Shown in pieces: positions 55,323-62,725 of a stretch of 64,000 nt of DNA (position 1 is its first letter; every line of letters begins with the position of its first letter). Source of the stretch: UBA1715 sp045599365 (GTDB lineage Bacteria > Bacteroidota > Bacteroidia > Bacteroidales > UBA1715); contig JAZRVS010000183.1 of the NCBI GenBank assembly GCA_045599365.1, positions 34,349 through 98,348 on the forward strand, written 5' to 3'. Position numbers and translations under genes: made by a program. The notes beneath the pieces are model-generated. The model saw only the letters and a list, made by a program, of their open reading frames with translations. It searched no databases and had not been told where the DNA came from.

Positions 55323-56384
55323 ATGAAACGATTTTTGTTGCTTGTATATTTACTACCCATTTCTCTTTTCGCCCAAATCGGTGGAAGCGCAGTGTACGAG
55401 TTCGTATCACTACCATATTCTGCTCGCGAAAACATTTCTGGAGGAACTATCATTACAAGTCAAGATGGCAATTTAGCTTCCGCACTAAAAAACCCATCGC
55501 TACTCGACTCTACATATTCACACGAAATGATTGGCTCGTGGGGCTTACTTCATCTCAAAGAAAGTGGCATTGGCTGCGGAACTATTGGATATGCATATTC
55601 TCTCAACCCAAGCATAACACTTGACGCTGGTATTCATTTTATTAACTATGGTCGTTTTGAAGGATATGATGAATATGGAAACAAGATAGAAAATTTCGTT
55701 CCTATTGAATACGAACTAATTTTTGGTGGTTCATATCAAATACGACAAAATTTCTTTTTGGGAGGCAATATAAAGCCAATCCTATCATATTTAGAAAGCT
55801 ATTCTTCTTACGGCATTTTGTTTGACCTTGCCGCGACTTACAAATGGGAAAATTCCTGCGTTTCTTTTGCGACAAGAAATATCGGTTGGCAATTGAAACC
55901 ATACACCGAAGGGAATCGAGAAAATATTCCTTATAGCATTGATTTAGGATTTTCTCATACGCTTTCTCACGCACCATTCCGTTTCAATATAACATACACC
56001 GATATCCAAAAATTTGACCTGTCGTACGATGACGAAACTTCTGCAAAAAATACCCTACTCAATGGTGAAGAAGAAGAAGAACGAGAATTTGTCTCAATTG
56101 GCAAAAATTTCATAAAACATATTACCATTTCAGGAGAATTACTCCTTGGAAAACATATTGTTGCAATGCTTGGCTACAACTACCGTAAATCAGAAGAACT
56201 TTCATTCGGCGATACAAAAAAAGCGGCAGGTCTTGGCATTGGCTTTGAACTAAATTTCCCTCGTTTCTGCGTTTCTTATGGTTGGGCAAAACAACACGCT
56301 GCAGGCGGGAAAAACTATATTACATTGTCGTTCAACACTATGACAATATATTCAATTTGTAAAACTGGATTTCAAAAAAAATAA
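55323..56384 (+). CDS. porQ: Type IX secretion protein PorQ
   Basis: The start at 55323 (MKRFLLLVYLLPISLFAQ) gives a proper signal peptide; the upstream in-frame codons overlap the terminator. The 353-residue protein is an outer-membrane beta-barrel of the PorQ type: GSAVYEFVSLPYSARENISGG, NLASALKNPSLLDS, HLKESGIGCGTIGYAYSL and, at the end, FPRFCVSYGWAKQHAAGGKNYI. PorQ is a T9SS component linked to release of cargo C-terminal domains by the PorU-PorV-PorZ system. Gene order porQ-cmk-ispH is conserved in the phylum. The GH8 enzyme and giant adhesin in this window are probable T9SS cargo. Confidence 0.85.
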   Translation: MKRFLLLVYLLPISLFAQIGGSAVYEFVSLPYSARENISGGTIITSQDGNLASALKNPSLLDSTYSHEMIGSWGLLHLKESGIGCGTIGYAYSLNPSITLDAGIHFINYGRFEGYDEYGNKIENFVPIEYELIFGGSYQIRQNFFLGGNIKPILSYLESYSSYGILFDLAATYKWENSCVSFATRNIGWQLKPYTEGNRENIPYSIDLGFSHTLSHAPFRFNITYTDIQKFDLSYDDETSAKNTLLNGEEEEEREFVSIGKNFIKHITISGELLLGKHIVAMLGYNYRKSEELSFGDTKKAAGLGIGFELNFPRFCVSYGWAKQHAAGGKNYITLSFNTMTIYSICKTGFQKK

Positions 56385-56396
56385 AAACGTAGTACA

Positions 56397-57065
56397 ATGA
56401 TAATCGCAATTGATGGACATTCTTCGTGTGGGAAAAGCACAATAGCAAAGGCATTGGCAAAAAAATTGAATTTTACTTATGTCGACACTGGAGCAATGTA
56501 TAGAGCCGTTACATATTTTTGTCAACAAAATGGACTCATTGACAATAGTATTGTCGATGAAAAAATGTTACAAATGCGAATAAACGAAATCCATATTTCA
56601 TTTGCAACAAACGAAGAAACACAATTGCAAGAGACCTATTTAAATGGTCACAATGTTGAGAAACAAATTCGAAGTATGGAAGTTGCTCACGATGTAAGTA
56701 TTGTTAGTAAAATTAGTTTCGTACGCGAATTTTTAGTAAAACAACAACAAGCATACGGAGAAAAAGCAAGCGTTGTAATGGATGGTCGCGATATTGGCAC
56801 CGTGGTTTTCCCTAATGCCGATTATAAATTTTTTGTTACTGCTTCTGCCGAAATCCGAGCTCAACGCCGTTACGATGAACTGATGCAAAAAGAAGGTAAA
56901 GCAAATTTTGATGAAATTCTTGAAAATTTAAAACAACGTGATTTGCTTGATTCTACTCGTAAAGAAAGCCCATTAAAACAAGCTGAAGACGCAATTTTAG
57001 TCGATACAAGCAATATGACACGCGAAAGTCAATTGGAATGGATACTGAGCAAAATACAAAAATAG
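56397..57065 (+). CDS. cmk: Cytidylate kinase
   Basis: The 222-residue enzyme phosphorylates CMP and dCMP with ATP in the cytosol. IAIDGHSSCGKSTIAKALA is the Walker A loop, then YVDTGAMYRAVTYF, VVMDGRDIGTVVFPNAD and RRYDELMQKEGKANFDEIL. It follows porQ by 12 bp. The last 28 bp overlap the ispH start in another frame. Confidence 0.96.
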   Translation: MIIAIDGHSSCGKSTIAKALAKKLNFTYVDTGAMYRAVTYFCQQNGLIDNSIVDEKMLQMRINEIHISFATNEETQLQETYLNGHNVEKQIRSMEVAHDVSIVSKISFVREFLVKQQQAYGEKASVVMDGRDIGTVVFPNADYKFFVTASAEIRAQRRYDELMQKEGKANFDEILENLKQRDLLDSTRKESPLKQAEDAILVDTSNMTRESQLEWILSKIQK

Positions 57066-57928
57066 AAATAGACTCAAAATCGGGGTTTTGTTTTGGTGTA
57101 ATCAATGCTATACAACACGCAGAAAAAGCATTAGAAGAACATCAAACACTCTACTGCTTGGGCGATATTGTTCACAATGGAGCCGAAATGTCACGGTTAA
57201 ATGAAAAAGGGTTAATTACAATTAGTTACGAACAATTCAACAATTTAAAAAATAGTCGCGTCCTTCTTCGAGCACACGGAGAACCACCTGAGACTTACGA
57301 ACGTGCAAAACAAAATGGAATAACCATTATTGATGCAACATGTCCCGTTGTTCTCAATCTTCAAAAACAAATCAAGCAAGCATACCTTGAAATGAAACAA
57401 ATTGGTGGACAAATACTCATTTTTGGTAAACCTGGACACGCTGAAGTTGTTGGACTTTTGGGACAAACCGAAAATTCAGCAATTGTAGTAAGCGATATAA
57501 ACGATTTAGACACAATAGATTTCTCAAAACCAACAGTTCTATTTTCTCAAACAACGCAAGATATTCACCGACTTACACAAATACAAGATATTATTGCCCA
57601 GAAAGCAAAAGAATGCGGAAATAACAATGTAGTTTGTCACGACACAATTTGTAGACGCGTTGCAAACCGCGAAACCGACTTAAAACAATTTGCTCAAAAA
57701 TTTGACATAATCATTTTTGTGAGTGGGAAGAAAAGTTCTAATGGCAAAGTTCTCTACGATATTTGTAAACAAATCAACGAAAACACATACTTCGTTTCTA
57801 ATGTTTCTGATTTGGAACAAATAGATTTTGGGAAGGGAAAATCTGTGGGAATTTGCGGTGCAACCTCAACGCCCAAATGGTTAATGGAAAACATTGCCAA
57901 AATAATTCAAGAAATTAACACAAAATAA
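57038..57928 (+). CDS. ispH: 4-hydroxy-3-methylbut-2-enyl diphosphate reductase
   Basis: The 296-residue [4Fe-4S] enzyme makes IPP and DMAPP in the last step of the MEP pathway. The three cluster cysteines are visible in SGFCFGVINAI, DATCPVVLN and GICGATSTPKW. The GDIVHNGAEMSRL and LRAHGEPPE histidines and the acid-base Glu (KPGHAEVVGLLGQ) are conserved. Its start lies 28 bp inside cmk, suggesting coupled translation. The start is ATG at 57038; an alternative start further in would remove little. Confidence 0.96.
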   Translation: MDTEQNTKIEIDSKSGFCFGVINAIQHAEKALEEHQTLYCLGDIVHNGAEMSRLNEKGLITISYEQFNNLKNSRVLLRAHGEPPETYERAKQNGITIIDATCPVVLNLQKQIKQAYLEMKQIGGQILIFGKPGHAEVVGLLGQTENSAIVVSDINDLDTIDFSKPTVLFSQTTQDIHRLTQIQDIIAQKAKECGNNNVVCHDTICRRVANRETDLKQFAQKFDIIIFVSGKKSSNGKVLYDICKQINENTYFVSNVSDLEQIDFGKGKSVGICGATSTPKWLMENIAKIIQEINTK

Positions 57929-57932
57929 CAAT

Positions 57933-58367
57933 ATGGAATTTACATCTTCAAGACAAAGACGAAATCGTCATTCCAATAGAAATTTCTTCATCATATCTAT
58001 TGGATTTGTACTACTACTGATGGTTGTTATCTTTGGTGTACAAAACCTTATGCTCAAAACAACTTTCCCAAAAGCAACACGCTACATACACTGCGAAATC
58101 GGGAATCAACTTTCGGAAAAAATCTATTGTAAAATGAAAGTAGGCGATGTCATTCTTTTTGATGACTCTCTACAAATTGGGAAAAACTCGTTTGAAAAAA
58201 AATGGCATTTCGATAGTCTTCAAACCATTACAGCTCATTTCAATAACAAAAAGATTCTTTTTGAAAACATTTCCGTTACCGACAGCATTCAATATCTTAT
58301 GATTGAAATTCTACCCGAAACTGATAGCAGTTTTTCTGTTAAAGGAAATCTCTTCAAATGTCAGTAA
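57933..58367 (+). CDS. Small membrane protein of unknown function
   Basis: The 144-residue protein has an Arg-rich cytosolic start (SSRQRRNRHSNRN), one membrane helix (about 18-40) and a periplasmic part of about 100 residues (LSEKIYCKMKVGDVILFDDS, SFEKKWHFDSLQTITAHF). I do not recognise it. It follows ispH by 4 bp and is probably the last gene of the porQ-cmk-ispH transcript. Its last two codons and stop codon (TGT CAG TAA) lie within dispersed repeat copy E, so the true C-terminus may have been altered by that repeat. Confidence 0.65.
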   Translation: MEFTSSRQRRNRHSNRNFFIISIGFVLLLMVVIFGVQNLMLKTTFPKATRYIHCEIGNQLSEKIYCKMKVGDVILFDDSLQIGKNSFEKKWHFDSLQTITAHFNNKKILFENISVTDSIQYLMIEILPETDSSFSVKGNLFKCQ

Positions 58368-58446
58368 TCAGTTTTCTGTTTGATTTCCATTATGGTAAAA
58401 TGATTACACGAAGAAATTCGTCTAACAACTGATAACTGACAACTAA
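58359..58446 (+). repeat. Dispersed intergenic repeat, copy E
   Basis: Blocks TGTCAGTAATCAGTTTTCTG, TTTGATTTCCATTATGGTAA, GATTACACGAAGAAATTCGTC and AACTGATAACTGACAACTA match copies A-D. It begins inside the preceding gene. Confidence 0.85.
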
Positions 58447-58449
58447 AAA

Positions 58450-58474
58450 ACGTAGCGCACTCCGTCTCTTTTAG
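58450..58474. repeat. Half of the GAGACGGAG hairpin motif
   Basis: GCGCACTCCGTCTC (58456-58468) matches the right arm of the hairpins at 19735 and 26398, but no clear left arm is present here. It ends just before the GH5 stop. Confidence 0.45.
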
Positions 58475-59584
58475 TTATTCCTTACCCAATAAAACTGGTG
58501 CAACTTCGTTAGGTGTTAAATCGTCATCAACAATAGGGAAATCGCCCTTATAACACCAATGTGCATTTGCAATATTATTTTCTCTAAAAATTGAGCAAAT
58601 ATCCTTATACCAATTCATTCGAGTTTCTTTATCAATAAAGTATGGATACGCTCCAAATTCGCCACAATAAACTTGCAAACCAAGTTCTTTACCTTTATCT
58701 ATTGATGGTTGAATTTGTTGTAACAAATATGCTTTATCCCAATAACCAACTTCGCTTCTAAATTGATGAAGAACTTTTGGATCAAGATTTTCAAAGAATG
58801 AGGTATCGGCTAAAATATCGCCTGGATAGGAAACTTTACCTTGGAAGTCTTTCAGAGGTGTCCAAGGTGTGCCATAATGAGTGATAAACAGCGGATTGTA
58901 GTAATGAAAACTAATGATAAGATGTTTATCATTTTCTGGTACTTTCAAATATGGCATTGTAGCAACAGTTTGTTGCCAATTGCAACCAACAACAATAAAT
59001 CGTTCTGGTTCTTGTTCACGAATTGTAGCTATCAAACGAGCTTCCAATTCGTTCAATGCTTCGTGAGTTGGTGCAATTGCTTCATTGAGAAGTTCATACG
59101 CCAATCTATCATTGGGATAATCTTTTAAGAATGATTGCAAATCTTTCCACATATCTATCATGTGTTGTTGTGCAGCAGGTTCAGTGAACAAGGTATTTTC
59201 ACTTTTCGTTAAGAAATAGTGTGCACGTGTGATATGTAAATCAACCACAATATTCATATTGTTTTCCAACGTCCAATCAACGGCATTTTTCAACAATACA
59301 AACGCATCTTCATAACGATTGAGATTTTCGTCATACAATTGTTCTTCATCTATTGGAAGTCGAACGTGGTCAAAACCCAATTCTGCAATTTTATCGAAAT
59401 CTTTTTTTGTAATTTGATTAGCACGCTCTTCACCACGTTTTTCCGACTGAGAAAGCCAATGACTTACATTAACACCTGTTCCTAACTTGAATTCTGGAGT
59501 TTCATCTTTCTGCGAAACGCATGATGAACCACCCAGTAAAGAAGCACCACATACAGCAATAAGTATAAAAGATATTTTCTTCAT
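58475..59584 (-). CDS. Glycoside hydrolase family 5 (cellulase-type) lipoprotein
   Basis: The start is set at 59584 (MKKISFILIAVCGASLLGG), downstream of a -7 element; a start 20 codons earlier would lie upstream of it. The 369-residue protein has a lipoprotein signal (SSC). The GH5 TIM barrel is shown by LGTGVNVSHWLSQSE, FDHVRLPIDEEQL, LAYELLNEAIAP (acid/base Glu), LIISFHYYNPLFITHYG and VYCGEFGAYPYF (nucleophile Glu). GH5 enzymes are retaining endo-glucanases, mannanases or related; the subfamily cannot be assigned here. It is likely on the cell surface or in the periplasm. With the GH8 enzyme it points to use of plant beta-glycans. Confidence 0.9.
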   Translation of the reverse strand: MKKISFILIAVCGASLLGGSSCVSQKDETPEFKLGTGVNVSHWLSQSEKRGEERANQITKKDFDKIAELGFDHVRLPIDEEQLYDENLNRYEDAFVLLKNAVDWTLENNMNIVVDLHITRAHYFLTKSENTLFTEPAAQQHMIDMWKDLQSFLKDYPNDRLAYELLNEAIAPTHEALNELEARLIATIREQEPERFIVVGCNWQQTVATMPYLKVPENDKHLIISFHYYNPLFITHYGTPWTPLKDFQGKVSYPGDILADTSFFENLDPKVLHQFRSEVGYWDKAYLLQQIQPSIDKGKELGLQVYCGEFGAYPYFIDKETRMNWYKDICSIFRENNIANAHWCYKGDFPIVDDDLTPNEVAPVLLGKE

Positions 59585-59602
59585 TTTACTTTTTTTAACT
59601 TT

Positions 59603-59610
59603 CAAAAGTA
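59603..59610 (-). promoter_or_regulatory. Promoter -7 element of the GH5 gene (TACTTTTG)
   Basis: Minus-strand TAnnTTTG match 18 bp before the ATG at 59584. No TTG at -33. Confidence 0.5.
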
Positions 59611-59652
59611 AAACTTTTTCATACATCTTGGAGTTATTTTTCACAAAAAAGC

Positions 59653-59660
59653 TAAATTTG
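59653..59660 (+). promoter_or_regulatory. Promoter -7 element of the zinc-ribbon gene (TAAATTTG)
   Basis: TAnnTTTG match 14 bp before the ATG at 59675. The nearest TTG (59628) is 22 bp upstream, three more than usual. Confidence 0.45.
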
Positions 59661-59674
59661 GGAAAGCGAATTAT

Positions 59675-59956
59675 ATGGCAGAATTACACAAATATAAATG
59701 CAAAAAATGTGGTAACGAAATAGTTGCAACAGAGTCTCCCTACATACATTCTATGGTTGGTTTGTATGCACAATGTTATTGTAAAAAATGTCATAAACTT
59801 GTGAGTGTAGAAGCAGGTTCAAACTATCAAGTTGATGTTACTAAATTGCAACTTCATTGCGAACATTGCAAGGAAGCAGTTTCTGTTTGGACTCCCGACA
59901 TGGGTTGTCCGCGGTGTGGAGAAGCGATGAAACGAAACGAACAATTTTCTATATAA
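59675..59956 (+). CDS. Small zinc-ribbon protein
   Basis: The 93-residue cytosolic protein contains four CxxC pairs (YKCKKCG, CYCKKCHK, LHCEHCKE, CPRCGE), enough for two zinc ribbons. There is no signal peptide or other domain. Small proteins of this kind act as RNA- or DNA-binding adaptors or metal-site scaffolds, but no role can be assigned. It is transcribed right, opposite the GH5 gene. Confidence 0.75.
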   Translation: MAELHKYKCKKCGNEIVATESPYIHSMVGLYAQCYCKKCHKLVSVEAGSNYQVDVTKLQLHCEHCKEAVSVWTPDMGCPRCGEAMKRNEQFSI

Positions 59957-60019
59957 GTCTGTGTAATCAATTACATTAAGAAAATAAATTTGAAATCTGA
60001 CCACTGAAAACTAAAACAA

Positions 60020-60901
60020 ATGAACGTATTAACAACTAAGCGAGAAGTAGAAGAACGAAATGTTATTTCTGTTCTTGAAACCTATGATATCACAACTAAC
60101 GAAAGGAAAATTCTTGCCGAATTTGACGAACTTATTGAAGCTCCCAACTGGTTAAAAGATAGCAAGACGTTGATTTTCAACGGTCATGGCAAATTGTATT
60201 CGTATAATATTGTAACAAAAGAACGAAAGGAAATCAATACTGGATTTTGCACGCAATGCAACAACGACCACGTTCTTTCGCCTAACCACGACAAAGTTGC
60301 AGTAAGCCATCATACTACAGAAGATGGTCAAAGTCGAGTGTATGTGATTCCGTTGACGACAGGTATTCCTGAATTGATTACACCAATTGCGCCAAGTTAT
60401 TTACATGGTTGGTCTCCCGATGGAAAATCATTGGCTTATTGTGCAGAACGCAATGGTGAATACGACATTTACACAATACCTGCCAATGGCGGTGAAGAAA
60501 CACGATTAACAACAGCGCCAGGACTTAATGACGGCTGTGAATACTCTCCGTGTGGAAACTATATTTGGTTTAATAGTGTTCGTACTGGTTTAATGCAAAT
60601 TTGGAGAATGAAAACCGACGGCAGCGAACAAACACAAATGACAACCGATGAAAATAGTGATAGTTGGTTTGCACACGTTTCTCCTGATAATCAACACGTT
60701 GTGTATATTTCGTACAACAAAAATGACATTCAACCAGGAGATCATCCTGCAAACAAAAATGTAGAAATACGAATGATGTCACCACAAGGAGGAGAATTCA
60801 AAACTTTGGTAAAACTTTTTGGCGGACAAGGAACAATCAACGTAAATAGTTGGTCTCCAGATAGTAAGAAATTTGCTTTCGTAAGCTATAAATGTAAATA
60901 A
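60020..60901 (+). CDS. TolB-like beta-propeller (PD40) protein
   Basis: The 293-residue protein has repeated PD40/WD40-like blades: PNWLKDSKTLIFNGHGKLYSYN, HGWSPDGKSLAYCAERNGEYDIYTIPANGGE, EYSPCGNYIWFNSVRTG, VSPDNQHVVYISYNKND and NSWSPDSKKFAFVSYKCK. These match the TolB / dipeptidyl-peptidase propeller. There is no signal peptide and no peptidase domain, so it is probably a cytosolic binding protein. About 11 bp separate it from the next gene. Confidence 0.8.
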   Translation: MNVLTTKREVEERNVISVLETYDITTNERKILAEFDELIEAPNWLKDSKTLIFNGHGKLYSYNIVTKERKEINTGFCTQCNNDHVLSPNHDKVAVSHHTTEDGQSRVYVIPLTTGIPELITPIAPSYLHGWSPDGKSLAYCAERNGEYDIYTIPANGGEETRLTTAPGLNDGCEYSPCGNYIWFNSVRTGLMQIWRMKTDGSEQTQMTTDENSDSWFAHVSPDNQHVVYISYNKNDIQPGDHPANKNVEIRMMSPQGGEFKTLVKLFGGQGTINVNSWSPDSKKFAFVSYKCK

Positions 60902-60911
60902 TACGTAGGAA

Positions 60912-61196
60912 ATGGAAGAAATTCTTATGACACCTGATGCGGGTATGCAGTTTCTTATTTGGTCTTATTATTACCACGACATTGTTCCCGACAAAAATCG
61001 CAGTTTCAAAGATTACAACAAATTTTCTGATACCGATGTTGTACATCTTGATGAATTAAAAAATATGCTCTTTACGTGTTTTGAAGAAGAATCAGTTGTG
61101 AATGCGTGTAAGCAATTCCGAATGGCAAAGATGAAGCACGAACCATGCCCATTCTCTCAAACCGATTTAGACGCAATTTTTGCAAAAGAAATATAG
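60912..61196 (+). CDS. Small cytosolic protein of unknown function
   Basis: The 94-residue protein starts MEEILMTPDAGMQFLIWSYY. The C-terminal part has FTCFEEESVVNACKQFRMAKMKHEP and CPFSQTDLDAIFAK. It is mostly helical in appearance with three cysteines and no clear motif. I do not recognise it. It lies 10 bp after the propeller gene and is probably co-transcribed. Confidence 0.6.
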   Translation: MEEILMTPDAGMQFLIWSYYYHDIVPDKNRSFKDYNKFSDTDVVHLDELKNMLFTCFEEESVVNACKQFRMAKMKHEPCPFSQTDLDAIFAKEI

Positions 61197-61273
61197 GAAG
61201 CACAATTTCATTCCTCTTGGAAATTTCTACTAGTAGTTAATGCCTACGGCATTTACATTACTTTGTGCATTAA

Positions 61274-61345
61274 CAAAACTGCAGAATCCCAAGTGGAATC
61301 CTGCGTTTGTATTGCTCACCCTTCCACCTCTTAATTCTTAACTAT
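61274..61345. repeat. Hairpin-plus-heptamer repeat, copy 1 (left of RhuM)
   Basis: GCAGAATCC and GGAATCCTGC form a hairpin, followed by GTTTGTATTG, then CCTCTTAATTCTTAACTATTC. It resembles a copy at 62602-62690, so the RhuM pseudogene lies between two related repeats in the same orientation. Confidence 0.65.
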
Positions 61346-62204
61346 TCTCTGCTGATTTGCAATTGATTGAGAAATTCATCTGCACAAATTTCCAACTTGC
61401 TGAATGCAAACATTTTTTTCCCTAAATCTTTCAGACTTGCACCAATTAAGTAAACAACATCGTCAACTATAAGAAACCTGTCGTGCGATTGGCGGAAGAT
61501 TTGTACTTCTATGGGGCGATATTGCTCGTTGTGTTTGGCAATGTCCAACTGCAATTGTTTGGGAATTTGAGCGGTGTAGATTGTAGCATTGACTTGCTCT
61601 TTTCGTTTGTCAAACATAGTAAGAACCGTGTCGTCTATGTAATTGTCTATCAATATGATTCTTTGGTTTGCAGAACGAATTACATCATTTGCAAATTTGT
61701 AGGCATCGAAAATTTGTCCGTTGTAAAAGATTCCTTCCTGTGCGGAAGTGAGTGTTTTACAAAAAATTCTATCTGTTCGGAATGTTGTGCAACTGTTTTC
61801 TCAAGATGTTCAATTCGGTAATTTATAACATGCCCACGAAGAAGAAATTCCTTTAAGGTTTTAGTTGCCCATTGTCGAAAAAGTGTTGCATTTTTAGAAG
61901 AAATACGATAGCCAACAGACAAAATTGCATCTAAATTATAATATACTATTTGTCGTGAAACCTTTCTATTCCCTTCTTGTCGAACTACCGAGAAAAACTC
62001 GGAAGTTCGATTTTGTTCTAATTCACCTTCCTTATAAATATTCTTTAGGTGCAAACTAATGTTGTCAGAAGAACAACCATACAACTCCGCCATCTGGCTT
62101 TGTGAAAGCCACACTGTTTCCTGCTCCAAATGAACTTCTAAACTGATTTTCTCATTTACATTGTAGAGAATTATCTCACCTATACTTGCCGACTGCTTTT
62201 CCAT
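61342..62204 (-). pseudogene. RhuM-family protein gene with a 1-base frameshift
   Basis: The N-terminal frame (62204-61680) starts MEKQSASIGEIILYN and has the RhuM features SLEVHLEQETVWLSQSQMAELYG and DAILSVGYRISSKNATLFRQWATKTLKEFLL. It leaves the family sequence at HSLPHRKESF. The next frame continues correctly as QEGIFYNGQIFDAYKFA ... LIDNYIDDTVLTMFDKR to ASLKDLGKKMFAFSKLEI, ending at 61342. One base is missing near 61738-61750. RhuM/Fic-like proteins are carried on genomic islands and are thought to act in toxin or virulence-like roles. TATCTTTG (62242-62249, minus) may be a -7 element. It may be inactive, or an assembly error. Confidence 0.8.
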
Positions 62205-62365
62205 ATTTGTACTTTTTTGATTCGTTATTTGGGATATGGCAAAGATACAAACAAATTGGCAACGAAACGATGGAAGAAAGAGATTTTAGGAGTCAGGAAT
62301 CAGGAACCAAGAAGCAAGAGAGAAGAATTGAAAATTGACAATTGAGAAAATGCCGTTATTGTAAC

Positions 62366-62473
62366 AAAAGCCCTTCGGGCTTTCATATTGGTAGGGAATG
62401 TACAATTCGCAAGAATTCAACCCTGTAAGGGTTGCACAAAACAAATATATTACATGCAACCCCGCTGGGGTTG
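62366..62473. repeat. Cluster of three GC-rich palindromes
   Basis: The 518-bp gap 62205-62722 has no gene. Within it are AAAAGCCC-TTC-GGGCTTT (62366-62383), CAACCC-TGTAA-GGGTTG (62418-62434) and CAACCCC-GCT-GGGGTTG (62457-62473). A related ATCCC-GTAA-GGGGT is at 19768. They resemble short palindromic intergenic repeats found across this phylum; some could act as terminators. Confidence 0.7.
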
Positions 62474-62601
62474 TATTTTAGATTGGAATATTCTTCTATT
62501 GATATGAAACTTCTGACGGAGTTTCTCTGATTCTTGGTTCCTGACTTCTGAATCCATAAGAAACTCCGAAGATAGGTTACGCACAGACTGACTTCCAGCC
62601 A

Positions 62602-62725
62602 TAAAAAAACGCAGAACACCTATTGGAATTCTGCGTTTGTATTTGTTGAAGGGATACACCCTTTATCTCTTAATTCTTAACTCTTAATTCTTAACTCTTA
62701 ATTCTTAACTCTTAATTCTTATTTA
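62602..62725. repeat. Hairpin-plus-heptamer repeat, copy 2
   Basis: CGCAGAACACC and GGAATTCTGCG form an imperfect hairpin matching the one at 61274. It is followed by TTATCTC and alternating TTAATTC / TTAACTC heptamers (62663-62718), which run into the TTA that encodes the stop of the lectin gene (62723-62725). The same 7-bp pattern is at 8844-8930. Confidence 0.75.

Noticed and set aside
61342..61653. The C-terminal RhuM half as a separate gene
   Set aside because: Its frame joins the N-terminal half after a single-base correction, with the family sequence continuing across the join.
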